64,000 bases of DNA from Methanococcus aeolicus Nankai-3 (GTDB taxonomy: Archaea; AGJL01; Methanococci; Methanococcales; Methanococcaceae): contig NC_009635.1 of NCBI RefSeq assembly GCF_000017185.1, positions 184,563 through 248,562 on the forward strand, read 5' to 3'. This document shows positions 30,716 through 41,000 of this stretch, one piece after another. Made by a program: the position numbers and the translations under genes. Numbering within the stretch: position 1 is the first letter of the stretch; each line of letters starts with the position of its first letter. The notes below the pieces were generated by a model. It did not search any database and was not told the DNA's origin. It saw only the letters and a program-made list of their open reading frames with translations.

Positions 30716-30996
30716 ATAGTAAGTTCAATAACTGTCCCTCATCTGTCCTATTGTAAAAATTCCCCTGGAATTTTGAGGTCGTAAAAACTCCTTCGGAGTT
30801 TTGAGAAATTATTAAATAAAATCTCTTCGAGATTTTATACAAAAGCATAGCTTTTGTAAACAAAATCCTTTTAGGATTTTGTACAAAATCGAAGATTTTG
30901 TAAACAAATTTTTTCATTTATTAGTAATATATTATAATAGAGTATAGATTAGCTTTAATCATAGCATATTTATGAAAAAGACCGAAGATTGACTAT
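30716..30996 (-). mobile_element. MITE-like element, longest copy with five hairpins
   Basis: A 281 bp reversed copy. The left end ATAGTAAGTTCAATAACTG is the mirror of the 15.1 kb variant end; the right end is GACCGAAGATTGACTAT. Between 30755 and 30905 lie hairpins with cores AATTCC, ACTCC, ATCTC, AAAGC, ATCC and ATCGA arranged one after another, each flanked by A-runs and T-runs. There is no coding sequence. It sits between rps6e and a small membrane-protein gene. Confidence 0.85.
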
Positions 30997-31051
30997 ATTT
31001 AGGTTTATTATTATGGGAGCTCCACAACATATATATGTGCCATAATTTAAA

Positions 31052-31225
31052 TTAATTAAATATTATTGAAACAATTGTAAGAGCCCCTACAACATATCCA
31101 ATAATTTTTACAATATTGTCTCCCCTATATGGTCTTTTAACATCATTTGATAAAAGTTCCGTATTATTGGCAATATTTTCTACTGATTTATTATTTACCA
31201 TTGCTTTTGTAATTCTTGCATCCAT
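31052..31225 (-). CDS. small single-pass membrane protein, unknown
   Basis: An ORF of 57 residues with a good GGTGATAAT ribosome binding site. MDARITKAMVNNKSVENIANN starts it; a positively charged RPYRGDN precedes one C-terminal hydrophobic helix (IVKIIGYVVGALTIVSIIF). That layout suggests a tail-anchored or single-pass small protein. It resembles small membrane subunits such as MtrF in general plan but not in sequence as I know it, so I assign no function. It lies between two MITE copies. Confidence 0.6.
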   Translation of the reverse strand: MDARITKAMVNNKSVENIANNTELLSNDVKRPYRGDNIVKIIGYVVGALTIVSIIFN

Positions 31226-31440
31226 ATTATCACCAAACTTATTTAATTCGTAAATTATTATATTTCCGTAATTATATTTCTTAAAATATAATCTTTCCTT
31301 ATGCTATATTATTAATAACCTACTATATATACCTATTTGCTCATTATAAATCATTATAAATGTTTTTAATGAAAAATAATGACAGATTATGCTTATTTAT
31401 TGTAATGATTAATCATTATAAATATAAATATTTATATAAA

Positions 31441-31463
31441 TAATAATAATAATAATAATAATA
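31441..31463. repeat. TAA trinucleotide tract
   Basis: About seven consecutive TAA units lie in the non-coding spacer at 31226-31783 upstream of cobY. The spacer is otherwise AT-rich and includes a degenerate direct repeat of ATCATTATAAAT near 31345-31430 and the MITE copy at its right end. Confidence 0.6.
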
Positions 31464-31537
31464 TAATTATAAAATTTAATATGTAATAACCAATAATAAA
31501 AATACAGAAATGATATTATAATAATTACGACAACAAT

Positions 31538-31769
31538 TTAGTTAATCTTCAATAACTGTCCATTATCCGGCTTATTATTAAACAAAATCCTTTTAGGATT
31601 TTATACAAAAGCATAGCTTTTATAAATAATTTCTTCATATATTGACAATATGATAGATATTTTAGCTTTTAATAGGATCTCTAAATTTTTCTCTGAAAAA
31701 TTTATACGATCGTAAAAATCGCTTTGCGATTTTGAGACGGTTTAGTGAAAAAGACCGAAGGTTGACTAT
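31538..31769 (-). mobile_element. MITE-like element abutting cobY
   Basis: A 232 bp reversed copy, closely matching the 14.2 kb element over the AAATTTTTC, ACGATCGT and AAAATCGC hairpins. The left end is eroded (TTTAGTTAATCTTCAATAAC); the right end is GACCGAAGGTTGACTAT. AAAGGAGG, the ribosome binding site of cobY, follows the right end immediately. Confidence 0.85.
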
Positions 31770-31783
31770 AAAGGAGGAAAAAT

Positions 31784-32392
31784 ATGGATGCATTAATAAT
31801 GGCTGGGGGGAAAGGCACACGATTAAATTTAAATGTTGAAAAACCACTTTTAAAAATATTGGATAAGCCTATGATAGATTATATTATTGGGGAGCTCCTA
31901 AAATCAAAAATAAATAAAATATATATAGCCACATCTAAACACACCCCGAAAACTAAAAAATATTTAATTAATAAATATAACAATAATAATAAAGTAATTA
32001 TTGTAGATACGGAAGGCACTGACTATATCCACGATTTAAATCAGTGCATTTCTTATTTTTCTAAACCATTTATGATGCTTTCCTGCGATATTCCGTCTAT
32101 AAAATCGAAACTAATAAATAATATAATAAATTATTATAATAATATAAACAATAAAAAAGAAGCTTTATGCGTAGTTATTGAAAAAAATAACTATTTAGGC
32201 AATCCTACTTTAATTTTAAATGAATATGATAAGATTCCCGCTGGCATAAATATATTAAGCCCTAAACAGGGTTGTCAAACTGAGGAAATATATGTGGTAA
32301 ATGAACCACTAATAAATATAAATACTTTGAAAGATAAAGAAATTGTTGAAAACATATTTGGTGGAGAATATAAAAAATTAAATAAAAAATAA
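31784..32392 (+). CDS. cobY: GTP:adenosylcobinamide-phosphate guanylyltransferase
   Basis: The archaeal non-orthologous replacement of bacterial CobU; it makes adenosylcobinamide-GDP in corrinoid assembly. The 202-residue nucleotidyltransferase has MDALIMAGGKGTRL for GTP binding, EKPLLKILDKPMIDYII, LSCDIPSI as the metal site and an Asn/Lys-rich tail. Corrinoids are needed here for Mtr and the Cdh complex encoded at 42.9 kb. AAAGGAGG precedes the ATG, immediately after the repeat element. Confidence 0.92.
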   Translation: MDALIMAGGKGTRLNLNVEKPLLKILDKPMIDYIIGELLKSKINKIYIATSKHTPKTKKYLINKYNNNNKVIIVDTEGTDYIHDLNQCISYFSKPFMMLSCDIPSIKSKLINNIINYYNNINNKKEALCVVIEKNNYLGNPTLILNEYDKIPAGINILSPKQGCQTEEIYVVNEPLININTLKDKEIVENIFGGEYKKLNKK

Positions 32393-32411
32393 CACATATT
32401 GGTGATTTATT

Positions 32412-32708
32412 GTGATAGCCCCTACTAAACCAGAAGCTAAGGTATCTTTTAAAAAATTATATGGAAAATCCGTTGTAGGAGATATGGGTAGTATAATAGG
32501 AAATATAATTGATGTAGTGTTTGATGAGAATACTGGAAAATTATCTCATTTTGATATAGAGCCATCTGAACAAAGCCCTATCCCCCCATCAAATGACTGT
32601 TATAAATTAATACCATATAGGATAGTTTTAGCGGTTCGAGATGTTGTAGTTATAGATGAGTCAAAAATAACCAATGTTAAAATAGTAAGTAAAAAACCAA
32701 TACAATAA
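32412..32708 (+). CDS. PRC-barrel domain protein
   Basis: A 98-residue single PRC barrel: SFKKLYGKSVVGDMGSIIGNIIDVVFDENTGKLSHFDIEPSE is the usual half, ending with the IPYRIVLAVRDVVVIDES strand pattern. In bacteria this barrel binds rRNA processing factors (RimM) or sits in photosynthetic reaction centres; small archaeal versions have no settled role. The start is GTG behind GGTGATTTAT, 19 bp after cobY, so the two are probably co-transcribed. Confidence 0.85.
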   Translation: MIAPTKPEAKVSFKKLYGKSVVGDMGSIIGNIIDVVFDENTGKLSHFDIEPSEQSPIPPSNDCYKLIPYRIVLAVRDVVVIDESKITNVKIVSKKPIQ

Positions 32709-32931
32709 TCTTTAAATATGATATGATTATTTTCTAATTTTTCATATTTATTTTTAACAAAATCCTTTTGATTTTGTTTAATAGTTATGATAATCAATAT
32801 TTATTATTACTATTATTATTGGGCAAAGTGCTCTTGAATATATGTCACACATCACACATATAATTCATTAATCAATATATAGTGTTTTTAAATTTGTCGG
32901 TCTAAAATATTAAAATAAAAGGTGAAATAAT

Positions 32932-33819
32932 ATGGGTTTAAACTTTACAAAAATGCACGGACTTGGAAACGATTATATCGTAATAAATGAATTCGATGGA
33001 GAAAAAATAAAGGAAGACGAAAAGGCAGAATTTTCTAAAAAAATCTGTAAAAGGGGATTTTCAATAGGTGCCGATGGTGTAATATTTGTCCAACCTGCAA
33101 CCGATGAAAAATATGATATAAGATTTAGAATTTTTAACAGCGACGGGTCAGAAGCTGAGATGTGCGGAAATGGAATAAGATGCTTCTCAAAATTTGTTTA
33201 TGAAAGAGTAATGCAAAAAAATCCATTAAATGTTGAAACCATGGGCGGTCTTAGGGTTTCAGAAATGAATATAGAAAATAATATTGTAAAATCTATTAAA
33301 GTATTTATGGGAGCTCCCACATTTGAACTAAAAGACATACCTATGGTAGTAGAAGGAAAGTCAGAAAACGATGTATTTTTAGACGAAGAAATTGAATTAA
33401 AAAATGCACTATTAAATTCTGTAAAATTAAGTGTTGTGAATGTTGGAAATCCTCATGCGGTAATATTTATGAAGGACAATAATTTAAAGGCACCATTCAT
33501 AAGAACCCACTTAAATATATTGGGTAAAGAAATAGAGCATCATAGTGTATTTCCAGAAAAAATAAATGTTCATTTTGTAGAGATAGTAAATCCACAGGAG
33601 ATAAAAATAATTACTTGGGAAAGGGGGGCAGGTTATACCACAGCTTGTGGAACAGGGACAACTAGCTCTGTAATAATTGCCAACAAATTAGGAAAAACAG
33701 GAAATAAAGTTTTGGCACATTTAGACGGTGGAGATTTAGAAATTGAAATTAAAGAAGATGGAGTTTATATGGAAGGGGATGCCGTAATTGTTTATGACGG
33801 GGAATTATATCAATATTAA
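32932..33819 (+). CDS. dapF: diaminopimelate epimerase
   Basis: It converts LL- to meso-diaminopimelate in lysine synthesis. The 295-residue, two-fold pseudo-symmetric protein has the two catalytic cysteines in EMCGNGIRCF and TTACGTGTTSS, and opens NFTKMHGLGNDYIVI. GGTGAAATAAT precedes the ATG. lysA, the next enzyme, is 2.8 kb away on the same strand. One GGAGCTCC (33310-33317) encodes Gly-Ala-Pro. Confidence 0.97.
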   Translation: MGLNFTKMHGLGNDYIVINEFDGEKIKEDEKAEFSKKICKRGFSIGADGVIFVQPATDEKYDIRFRIFNSDGSEAEMCGNGIRCFSKFVYERVMQKNPLNVETMGGLRVSEMNIENNIVKSIKVFMGAPTFELKDIPMVVEGKSENDVFLDEEIELKNALLNSVKLSVVNVGNPHAVIFMKDNNLKAPFIRTHLNILGKEIEHHSVFPEKINVHFVEIVNPQEIKIITWERGAGYTTACGTGTTSSVIIANKLGKTGNKVLAHLDGGDLEIEIKEDGVYMEGDAVIVYDGELYQY

Positions 33820-33990
33820 AAATAATTATAAATATTAATGGATTATTTTTTAATTATTATTTTTTTGGTTTTGATTTTATTTGAAATAAAGACTTATATG
33901 GATAGCAATAACTCCCATATTGCAATACACCTAAGATAATCCAGTTCAACAATTCTTTTCAATATTGCACCTTTTACCGAATTTATATTT

Positions 33991-35583
33991 TTATTTATTA
34001 ATATACATCCCCTTTAATTTCTTAAATAATATTTCGTCAAAGAATTTATTAATTTCTTTTTTAGAATATCCATAATTTTTAGCAACTTTAAATATTATTT
34101 TTTCGCTTCCACTACCATATTGGGCAGCTTTTTTTGGACGATAGGCGATATATTCGGGAATATATTTTAAAGCTATATCTCTTAAAATTATTTTTCTCTC
34201 TTTTTCATTTAATTTATATTCGATAGGAATTGATAATCCTAGCTCAACAACATTTTTATCTAAAAATGGAACACGGAGCTCCACACCATTTGCCATTGTG
34301 CAGTGGTCATCTCTCTCCAAATTGACTTTATATATATCCATTACATCATTATATAATGCCTCTTTTAATCCATTTGCCCCGTTTTCATCAAATATTCTTT
34401 TATATCTATTGTATCCCCCAAATAATTCGTCTGCACCTTGTCCAGATAATACAACTTTTATGCCGTCCTCTTTTGCCATTTCCGAAGCTACAAACATAGG
34501 GATACCAACAGCCATTTTCATTAAATCAATTTCATCAATGGCATAGGCAACTTTTAAAAGATAGTTTTCATAATCTTTGGGGTTTATTATTTTTTTTCTT
34601 AATTTTAGCCCCATATCATTTGCAGCTTTTTCAGCCCATATTATGTCATCGCTTTTTTCATCAATTCCCACTACATACAATATTACTTCTCCGTATTCTG
34701 ATGCCATTTTTGCTATAAGTGTGCTATCTACTCCCCCTGAATAAATTATTCCAATTTCATCAATTCCATTAACTCGTTTTGACACGGAGCTCCATAGTGC
34801 CTCTTCAAGTTCTTCTTTACAGACATCATAATCCATATTTTTATATTTATTGAAATAATTTGTAGTAATCTTTCTAATATTTTCCCATTTTGTAAGCTCA
34901 TTGTCATTTAAATCATAAACTATACAACTATTTGGTTTTAAATTTGATATGTTGTAATTGTATGCATCTTCAAAAGATAGATTATTTATGTCCATCAATA
35001 AATTAATTAGTGCCTTTTTTTCCGATGCAAATGCAAAATATTTTTTATTATCAATATAATAAAGTGGCTTTACTCCAAATAAATCCCTACCAAGTATTAT
35101 TTTATTTTCGTCCTTATCGTATATGCAGTAGGCATAATCCCCATCTAATTCATCAAATATGTCCTCTTCATAGGCATGTAATATTATCTCTGTGTCCGTA
35201 TCTGAATATATGTCATGACTACTTAAATCTTCTTTTAATTCGTTGTAGTTATATATTTCCCCGTTGCAAATAGTCCATAAATTTTCATTTTCATTAGGTA
35301 TTGGCTGGTTAGCTTCTCCCACTATTGCAAGTCTATTGTGTCCAATACCTAACCTATTATTTTTTTGGCTTGTGTTTAACTCTTTCAATTCATTAAAATC
35401 ATTAAAATAAATTACCTCATCATCAAACATCAAGCCAGAACTATCTGGACCCCTATGTTTCAAAATTTTCATTCCTTTTATTAATTGTTTTGGTAATTGT
35501 ATATCATTATAATTATAATCATTGCTACAACTACTCGGCTCTTCCTCGTCGTCTTTTAATATAATTCCATTTATCGAACACAT
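33991..35583 (-). CDS. asnB: asparagine synthase (glutamine-hydrolysing)
   Basis: It makes asparagine from aspartate, ATP and glutamine. The 530-residue protein has the N-terminal nucleophile Cys2 (MCSINGI), the glutaminase landmarks LKHRGPDSSG, HNRLAI and CNGEIYNY, and the synthetase PP-loop YSGGVDST near residue 265, with SGQGADELFGGY. The first domain has a short Asn/Glu-rich insertion (EEEPSSCSNDYNYND) after residue 10. GTGATGTATA precedes the ATG. Confidence 0.94.
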   Translation of the reverse strand: MCSINGIILKDDEEEPSSCSNDYNYNDIQLPKQLIKGMKILKHRGPDSSGLMFDDEVIYFNDFNELKELNTSQKNNRLGIGHNRLAIVGEANQPIPNENENLWTICNGEIYNYNELKEDLSSHDIYSDTDTEIILHAYEEDIFDELDGDYAYCIYDKDENKIILGRDLFGVKPLYYIDNKKYFAFASEKKALINLLMDINNLSFEDAYNYNISNLKPNSCIVYDLNDNELTKWENIRKITTNYFNKYKNMDYDVCKEELEEALWSSVSKRVNGIDEIGIIYSGGVDSTLIAKMASEYGEVILYVVGIDEKSDDIIWAEKAANDMGLKLRKKIINPKDYENYLLKVAYAIDEIDLMKMAVGIPMFVASEMAKEDGIKVVLSGQGADELFGGYNRYKRIFDENGANGLKEALYNDVMDIYKVNLERDDHCTMANGVELRVPFLDKNVVELGLSIPIEYKLNEKERKIILRDIALKYIPEYIAYRPKKAAQYGSGSEKIIFKVAKNYGYSKKEINKFFDEILFKKLKGMYINK

Positions 35584-35676
35584 TATACATCACTTAAATT
35601 TTTTTAACTTTTTTTTATTATTAACTTTTTAGCATTATAGTTTATTTTAAATTATATTTATATTTTATGATTTAAT

Positions 35677-36447
35677 TTATTTTCTAAAAACATCTTCCTC
35701 TTTTTCCCTTACTAAATCACTACCAACTCCCTCAGTAAATGGAACAGGAGCTCCCCTTATAATTACCAGTGGTATTCCTTCATTAGATTGACCCATTACA
35801 ACCGATGCCGTTGATGCCAATTCATCGGCTATTCCAACCTCTGTTGTATGGAGCTCCCTACCAAATAAATCTTTCTCCCCCTTTCTATCCCATAAAGCAC
35901 GAATTCCACTTACTCCAATAGCTACCCCACAAGCTCCTTTTCTAAATGGTCGCCCCATGCTATCATTTATAATTATTCCAATTTTTTTCCCTGTTTTTTC
36001 TATGATGGCATTTTTAAGATATTTTGCACTGTTATCTGGATTTTTTGGTAGTGGTTTTATGGCATCGTTGGAATTACTTTCATCTACTCCACTGTTGGCA
36101 CAGACAAATCCATGTTTTGTTTCTGTGATTATAAATTTATCGCCCATTTTTACAATTTCACTACTTTCATTTAATATAATTTCCATCACTTCAGGACATT
36201 TATCAAGCTGTTCGGCAAGTTTTTTTGCCTTTTCTGATGGGGCAATATCTTTTTTATTAAATATATTTCCTTCAAGTTTTGATATTATTGTTTCGGCTAT
36301 TACAATTATATCGTTGTCTTTTAATGGATATTGAGCTATTAAATCCACCAAATAATCTAATCCCAAAGGCTCTGTAATTATTGGAATTTCTAATCCTATT
36401 ACTTCCATTTTTTTTATTTCCTTTATTTCCTTTATTTTATTTTCCAT
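35677..36447 (-). CDS. cofE: coenzyme F420:L-glutamate ligase
   Basis: It adds one or two glutamates to F420-0 with GTP to finish the deazaflavin cofactor of methanogens. The 256-residue protein has IIVIAETIISKLEGN-type and IIINDSMGRPFRKGACGVAIGVSGI segments and GRELHTTEVGIADELASTASVVMGQ. I start at the ATG at 36447 behind AAAGGTAG; a later ATG at 36408 is possible. Residues 4-12 repeat KEIKEIK from a duplicated AAGGAAATA unit. Two GGAGCTCC copies lie inside and one at the leader. Confidence 0.92.
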   Translation of the reverse strand: MENKIKEIKEIKKMEVIGLEIPIITEPLGLDYLVDLIAQYPLKDNDIIVIAETIISKLEGNIFNKKDIAPSEKAKKLAEQLDKCPEVMEIILNESSEIVKMGDKFIITETKHGFVCANSGVDESNSNDAIKPLPKNPDNSAKYLKNAIIEKTGKKIGIIINDSMGRPFRKGACGVAIGVSGIRALWDRKGEKDLFGRELHTTEVGIADELASTASVVMGQSNEGIPLVIIRGAPVPFTEGVGSDLVREKEEDVFRK

Positions 36448-36613
36448 ATTTTCTACCTTTTTCTCGGAGCTCCACAATATTTATGCCTACAATATTTTTA
36501 TATATTATTAATATTTATACTTAATATAAACTAATATTATAATAGTATGCAATAATTATATACAATTATAAATAAAATATAAAATTTATTTATACAATAT
36601 TTTTGGTGAAATT

Positions 36614-37921
36614 GTGTTTTTAGGAAATGAAATGATTACAGTGGAAAATAATAAATTAAAAATAGATGGATTTGATGTATCAGAATTAGCTGAACAGCAT
36701 GGCACACCATTATATGTAATGAGTGAAAGTCAAATAGTAAAAAACTTTACAAGATATACCGAGGCATTTAAAGAATATTCAGAAAAAACAGGAAAAGAAT
36801 TTATAGTATCATATGCCTACAAAGCTAACTCTAATTTAGCAGTATTAAAAATATTAACAAATTTAGGTTGCGGTGCTGATGTTGTAAGTGGGGGGGAGCT
36901 CTACACAGCAAAAATGGTATCCGTTGATTCCTCAAAAATAGTATTTAATGGAAATTGTAAATTAGAGGAAGAAATAATAATGGGAATTGAAACAAATATA
37001 AGAGCTTTTAATGTAGATAGTATTAGCGAATTAGAATTAATAAACGAAGTGGCTGGAAAATTGGGAAAAGTTGCAAATGTGGCTTTCAGAATTAACCCAA
37101 ATGTAAATCCAAAAACCCACCCAAAAATATCAACAGGATTAAAAAGTAATAAATTTGGTTTAGATGTTGAAGCAGGAATTGCCTTAAAAGCAATTAAAAT
37201 GGCAAAAGAAATGAAAAATGTAAAAATTGTTGGTATCCACTGTCATATTGGCTCCCAATTAACAGATATTAGTCCATTTGTTGAAGAAACTAAAAAAGTT
37301 ATGGACTTTGTAGTATCATTAAAAGAACAAGGTATAAAAATTGAAGATGTTAATATTGGTGGAGGATTAGGAGTTCCATACGATAAAAACACAGAAATAC
37401 CTGTTCAAAAAGATTTGGCAAATGCCGTAATAAATACCATGTTGGAATATGCCGATAAAGTGGAGCTCCCCAACTTAATCATAGAGCCGGGAAGAAGTTT
37501 AGTAGCTACGGCTGGTGTGTTGTTGGGAAAAGTTCACCATATAAAAGAAACACCATCTGCAAAATGGATTATGATTGATGCAGGAATGAATGATATGATG
37601 AGGCCTGCAATTTATGAGGCATATCATGAAATTACACCCTGCACCATAAGGGATGAAAAAGAAGTTGTAAATATTGCAGGAGGATTATGTGAAAGCTCCG
37701 ATGTATTTGGTAAAGAAAGGGAGCTCCCTAAAATAGAAGTAAAAGACACAATTGCAATATTGGATGTTGGGGCATATGGTATAAGTATGGCCAACAATTA
37801 CAACGCAAGAGGAATTTCTAAAATGATTTTAACAAGTGAAGATGGGGCGTATACAATAAGAGAAAGAGAAACCTATGCAGATTTACTTTCTAAAGACATT
37901 ATTCCTCCTAAGTATTTGTAA
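36614..37921 (+). CDS. lysA: diaminopimelate decarboxylase
   Basis: The last lysine enzyme, a PLP-dependent fold-III decarboxylase of 435 residues. The PLP Lys70 lies in VSYAYKANSN; HCHIGSQ, GGGLGVPY, EPGRSLVA and GGLCESSDVF are the other signatures. The start is GTG behind GGTGAAATT; an ATG six codons later is a weaker alternative. It runs alone and away from cofE. It works with dapF at 32.9 kb. Confidence 0.96.
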   Translation: MFLGNEMITVENNKLKIDGFDVSELAEQHGTPLYVMSESQIVKNFTRYTEAFKEYSEKTGKEFIVSYAYKANSNLAVLKILTNLGCGADVVSGGELYTAKMVSVDSSKIVFNGNCKLEEEIIMGIETNIRAFNVDSISELELINEVAGKLGKVANVAFRINPNVNPKTHPKISTGLKSNKFGLDVEAGIALKAIKMAKEMKNVKIVGIHCHIGSQLTDISPFVEETKKVMDFVVSLKEQGIKIEDVNIGGGLGVPYDKNTEIPVQKDLANAVINTMLEYADKVELPNLIIEPGRSLVATAGVLLGKVHHIKETPSAKWIMIDAGMNDMMRPAIYEAYHEITPCTIRDEKEVVNIAGGLCESSDVFGKERELPKIEVKDTIAILDVGAYGISMANNYNARGISKMILTSEDGAYTIRERETYADLLSKDIIPPKYL

Positions 37922-38056
37922 TCGTGATGGTCGTTGAATAACTAATAAAAAAAGTAGAGATAATATTTTTTATTTTTTATTTTTTTAATAATTCATCTTT
38001 ATGATTTCTTCTTATCTATTTTCTTGTTATTATCAAATAATGTTAATTTTGATATT

Positions 38057-41000
38057 CTATATTGAACCTGAATCAGTATCGGATTTTATAGATTTAACTG
38101 TAATCCGATATTCAAATACTTTTTTCTCAAGTGGATTTCCTTCTTCATCCTCACAGATAACATCTAATGCCAATGGATATTTTCCTTTATATACTGGAAG
38201 CATTAATAGCCGCAACATTTTTGATTCGCCAGGAGATATTTTATCAATAAATTTTAAGTATTTTAGTTTTACACTTTCATCCGAACAAGTTACTCTAAGA
38301 TTATATAATGGCATATCTCCTTTTATATAATCAAAAGATATCCCAACATCTTCCCAAGTATTTATTTCAAATACTTTTTTCATTAATTTTGCATCTAATT
38401 CTATATTGGAGTTGGTGTATTTCCTTGACTCATTGATTAATTCCCTTGCCTTATAATAATCATTCCTATTCAATAGTTTTTTTGCTTTATCAATTAATCT
38501 TTTAGCCTTTACTGGATTTGAAAATGGCTTTTTTTGATTTATCAAATCTAATATATGTTTTATTTCATCATGCAATAATTCCGAAATTATAGGGGATGTT
38601 TTCAATATTTCTTGCAATAATATGAATTGACCATTTTCAACTTCGTTTTTATTAAATATATATACCCGCCCATCAAAACAGCCAACCAATATATTATTTG
38701 TTTCATCAGATACCAATAATTCACTTATGTCATTGGATATATTATAACTACTCAAGTTATGCCCCTCCAATATCTCTAAGTTTTGAACTGTGATGCTGTT
38801 GGGCCTATTATGTGGTATATATTTTATTCTTATCCCGTCATATACGAAATTATCAATTTCATCATGCTTATTGCCTGTCGGATTCTTAGAGTTTACTGCA
38901 TTTACCGCCCTAATATGCCCTTTTGCTCTATATTTCCACAAAAGCTTACCACTATTTAATTCCATAATATATACGGGCGTTATATTTAATGAAGGTTTAT
39001 AAATGCCTTTTGCCATTACAATTTTTCCATTTTTTGTATTTACTATATCTGTTGATTCTATGCCTTCACTTTTTGCTCTATGTATCCATTTTTCTAAACC
39101 AGTTTTCAAATCTAATGCATAAATATTGCTTCCCAATTTACTAACATTAGATAATTCTCCTGAACCTGCAATTAGAATATCCTCTTCTTTATCGAGGGAA
39201 ATAGTTTTTATCACTCTGTTATGGGTTGCATATTTCCACAGTAAATCTCCATTATTTCCGTTTATTGAATAAATCATTTCATTAGATGTCCCAATAATAA
39301 TACTATTATATTTCATACAGTGTTCCATTGCATATATATAATTCCCAGCATACTTCCATAATATATAGCCAGTTTTTATATCTATGCCATATACCGCTCC
39401 TCCACCTGATAAAATTGTGGGATTGCCACTGGCAGCACATAACACATTTTTAATATATTTCATATGAATTATATCATGGGGTGATTTATGTGTCCATAAA
39501 ACCTTTCCATCGTCCCTATTTAATGCATAGATATAACCAAATTTACATCCTGCAAAAACTACATCGCCCATGTGGCTGTCGTAATTTCCATCTTTTTTAT
39601 CCATAATAAGTATATCTGCAACGGGTGCATTATTGTCCGTTAGAATCTTCCACTGCGTTGAGCCATCGTTTAAATTCACTGATGTCACATGTCCTAAATT
39701 ACATCCTACAATTATATCTTCATCTTTAACTTTTAATATATATGAATCACATGCCACATTATATTTCCATAATATTTGTCTATTTTGAATATCTATACAA
39801 TACATAGGGGCATATCGTAATTTAGGTATATACTCGCATCCTACTACGGCAACATTTTTATCCTGTTTTATTACTTTTACTGACTTAACACTACTTTCCA
39901 ATTCAAATCCATCTATTATGCCTTTACCTCCTATAAGCTCCCAATAATAAAATAATATTTCAATAGATTTTTCATAATTGCCCTGTTCATAAAGATCATC
40001 AATTAAATTTTTTAAGTTGTTTATATACTCATCGAATATAATTGGGCTAAATTCAATTATTGGGTTGCATTTATAAGTATATACTTCACGATAATTCTCC
40101 GGAGTTATGGATTTTATAATATCTAAATAATTTTTAATTATTTGGTCGGAGATATTTTTTATATGTTCGTCCTTTGGATTAAGTTTTAATATTTCGTTAT
40201 ATATTGCAATGGCATCTTCAAAATCATTGTTTATATAATATTTATTACCTTCCTCCATTAGGTCTATCATATCTTGAACTACTTGTATGGTATGTTTTGC
40301 ATATTCATCATTTGGATTTATATCTAAAATTTCATTAAGTTTGGATAGTGAATGATTATATTCTCCCCTACGATATAATTCTTCTGAATCTTGTCTTAAT
40401 GCCAGTATTTTTTCTATTTTGGTTTTATATTCAATAGCTTCTTCGTTATTATTATCTAATTTTATAACTGCATTGAATTTTGCTAGTGCATTTTCGTAAT
40501 GTCCATCTTCATATAATTTTTTTCCTTCATTTATTTTACTATTTATTTCAAGATTTACCAGTTTTGAAGTAACAGTTTCTATATATTTTCTAATTTTTAA
40601 ATTATTTCTATCTATGGATTCCAATTTATTTAATTTTTCAAGGATTTCATTACCTATTGATTCATCGTATGATATTTCTATTTTATTTAATAATTCATCT
40701 ATATTTTCCATTATCTTTTTTAATTTATTTATTTTATATATTTTATCTATTGAATATCTGTCCTGAGGGAATACTTTCAATACATTTTTGTATTCAACAA
40801 TGGCATCTTTATAATCTCCTTCCTCATATAGTTCATCGGCTTTTTTTCGGAGCTCCAATATTTTTTTACATAAATTTATTTTTTCCGTAGCCTTTGGCTC
40901 TAATTCTTTATTTAATCTAATGGCTTCGTTAAATAATGCTATTGCACGGTTATAATTATTTTCCATTGTTAATCTAATTCCTTTTTTAAATGCCATCTCG

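Noticed and set aside
31441..31463. TAA and TTA tracts as possible CRISPR or origin repeats.
   Set aside because: They are simple trinucleotide runs without spacers or larger units.
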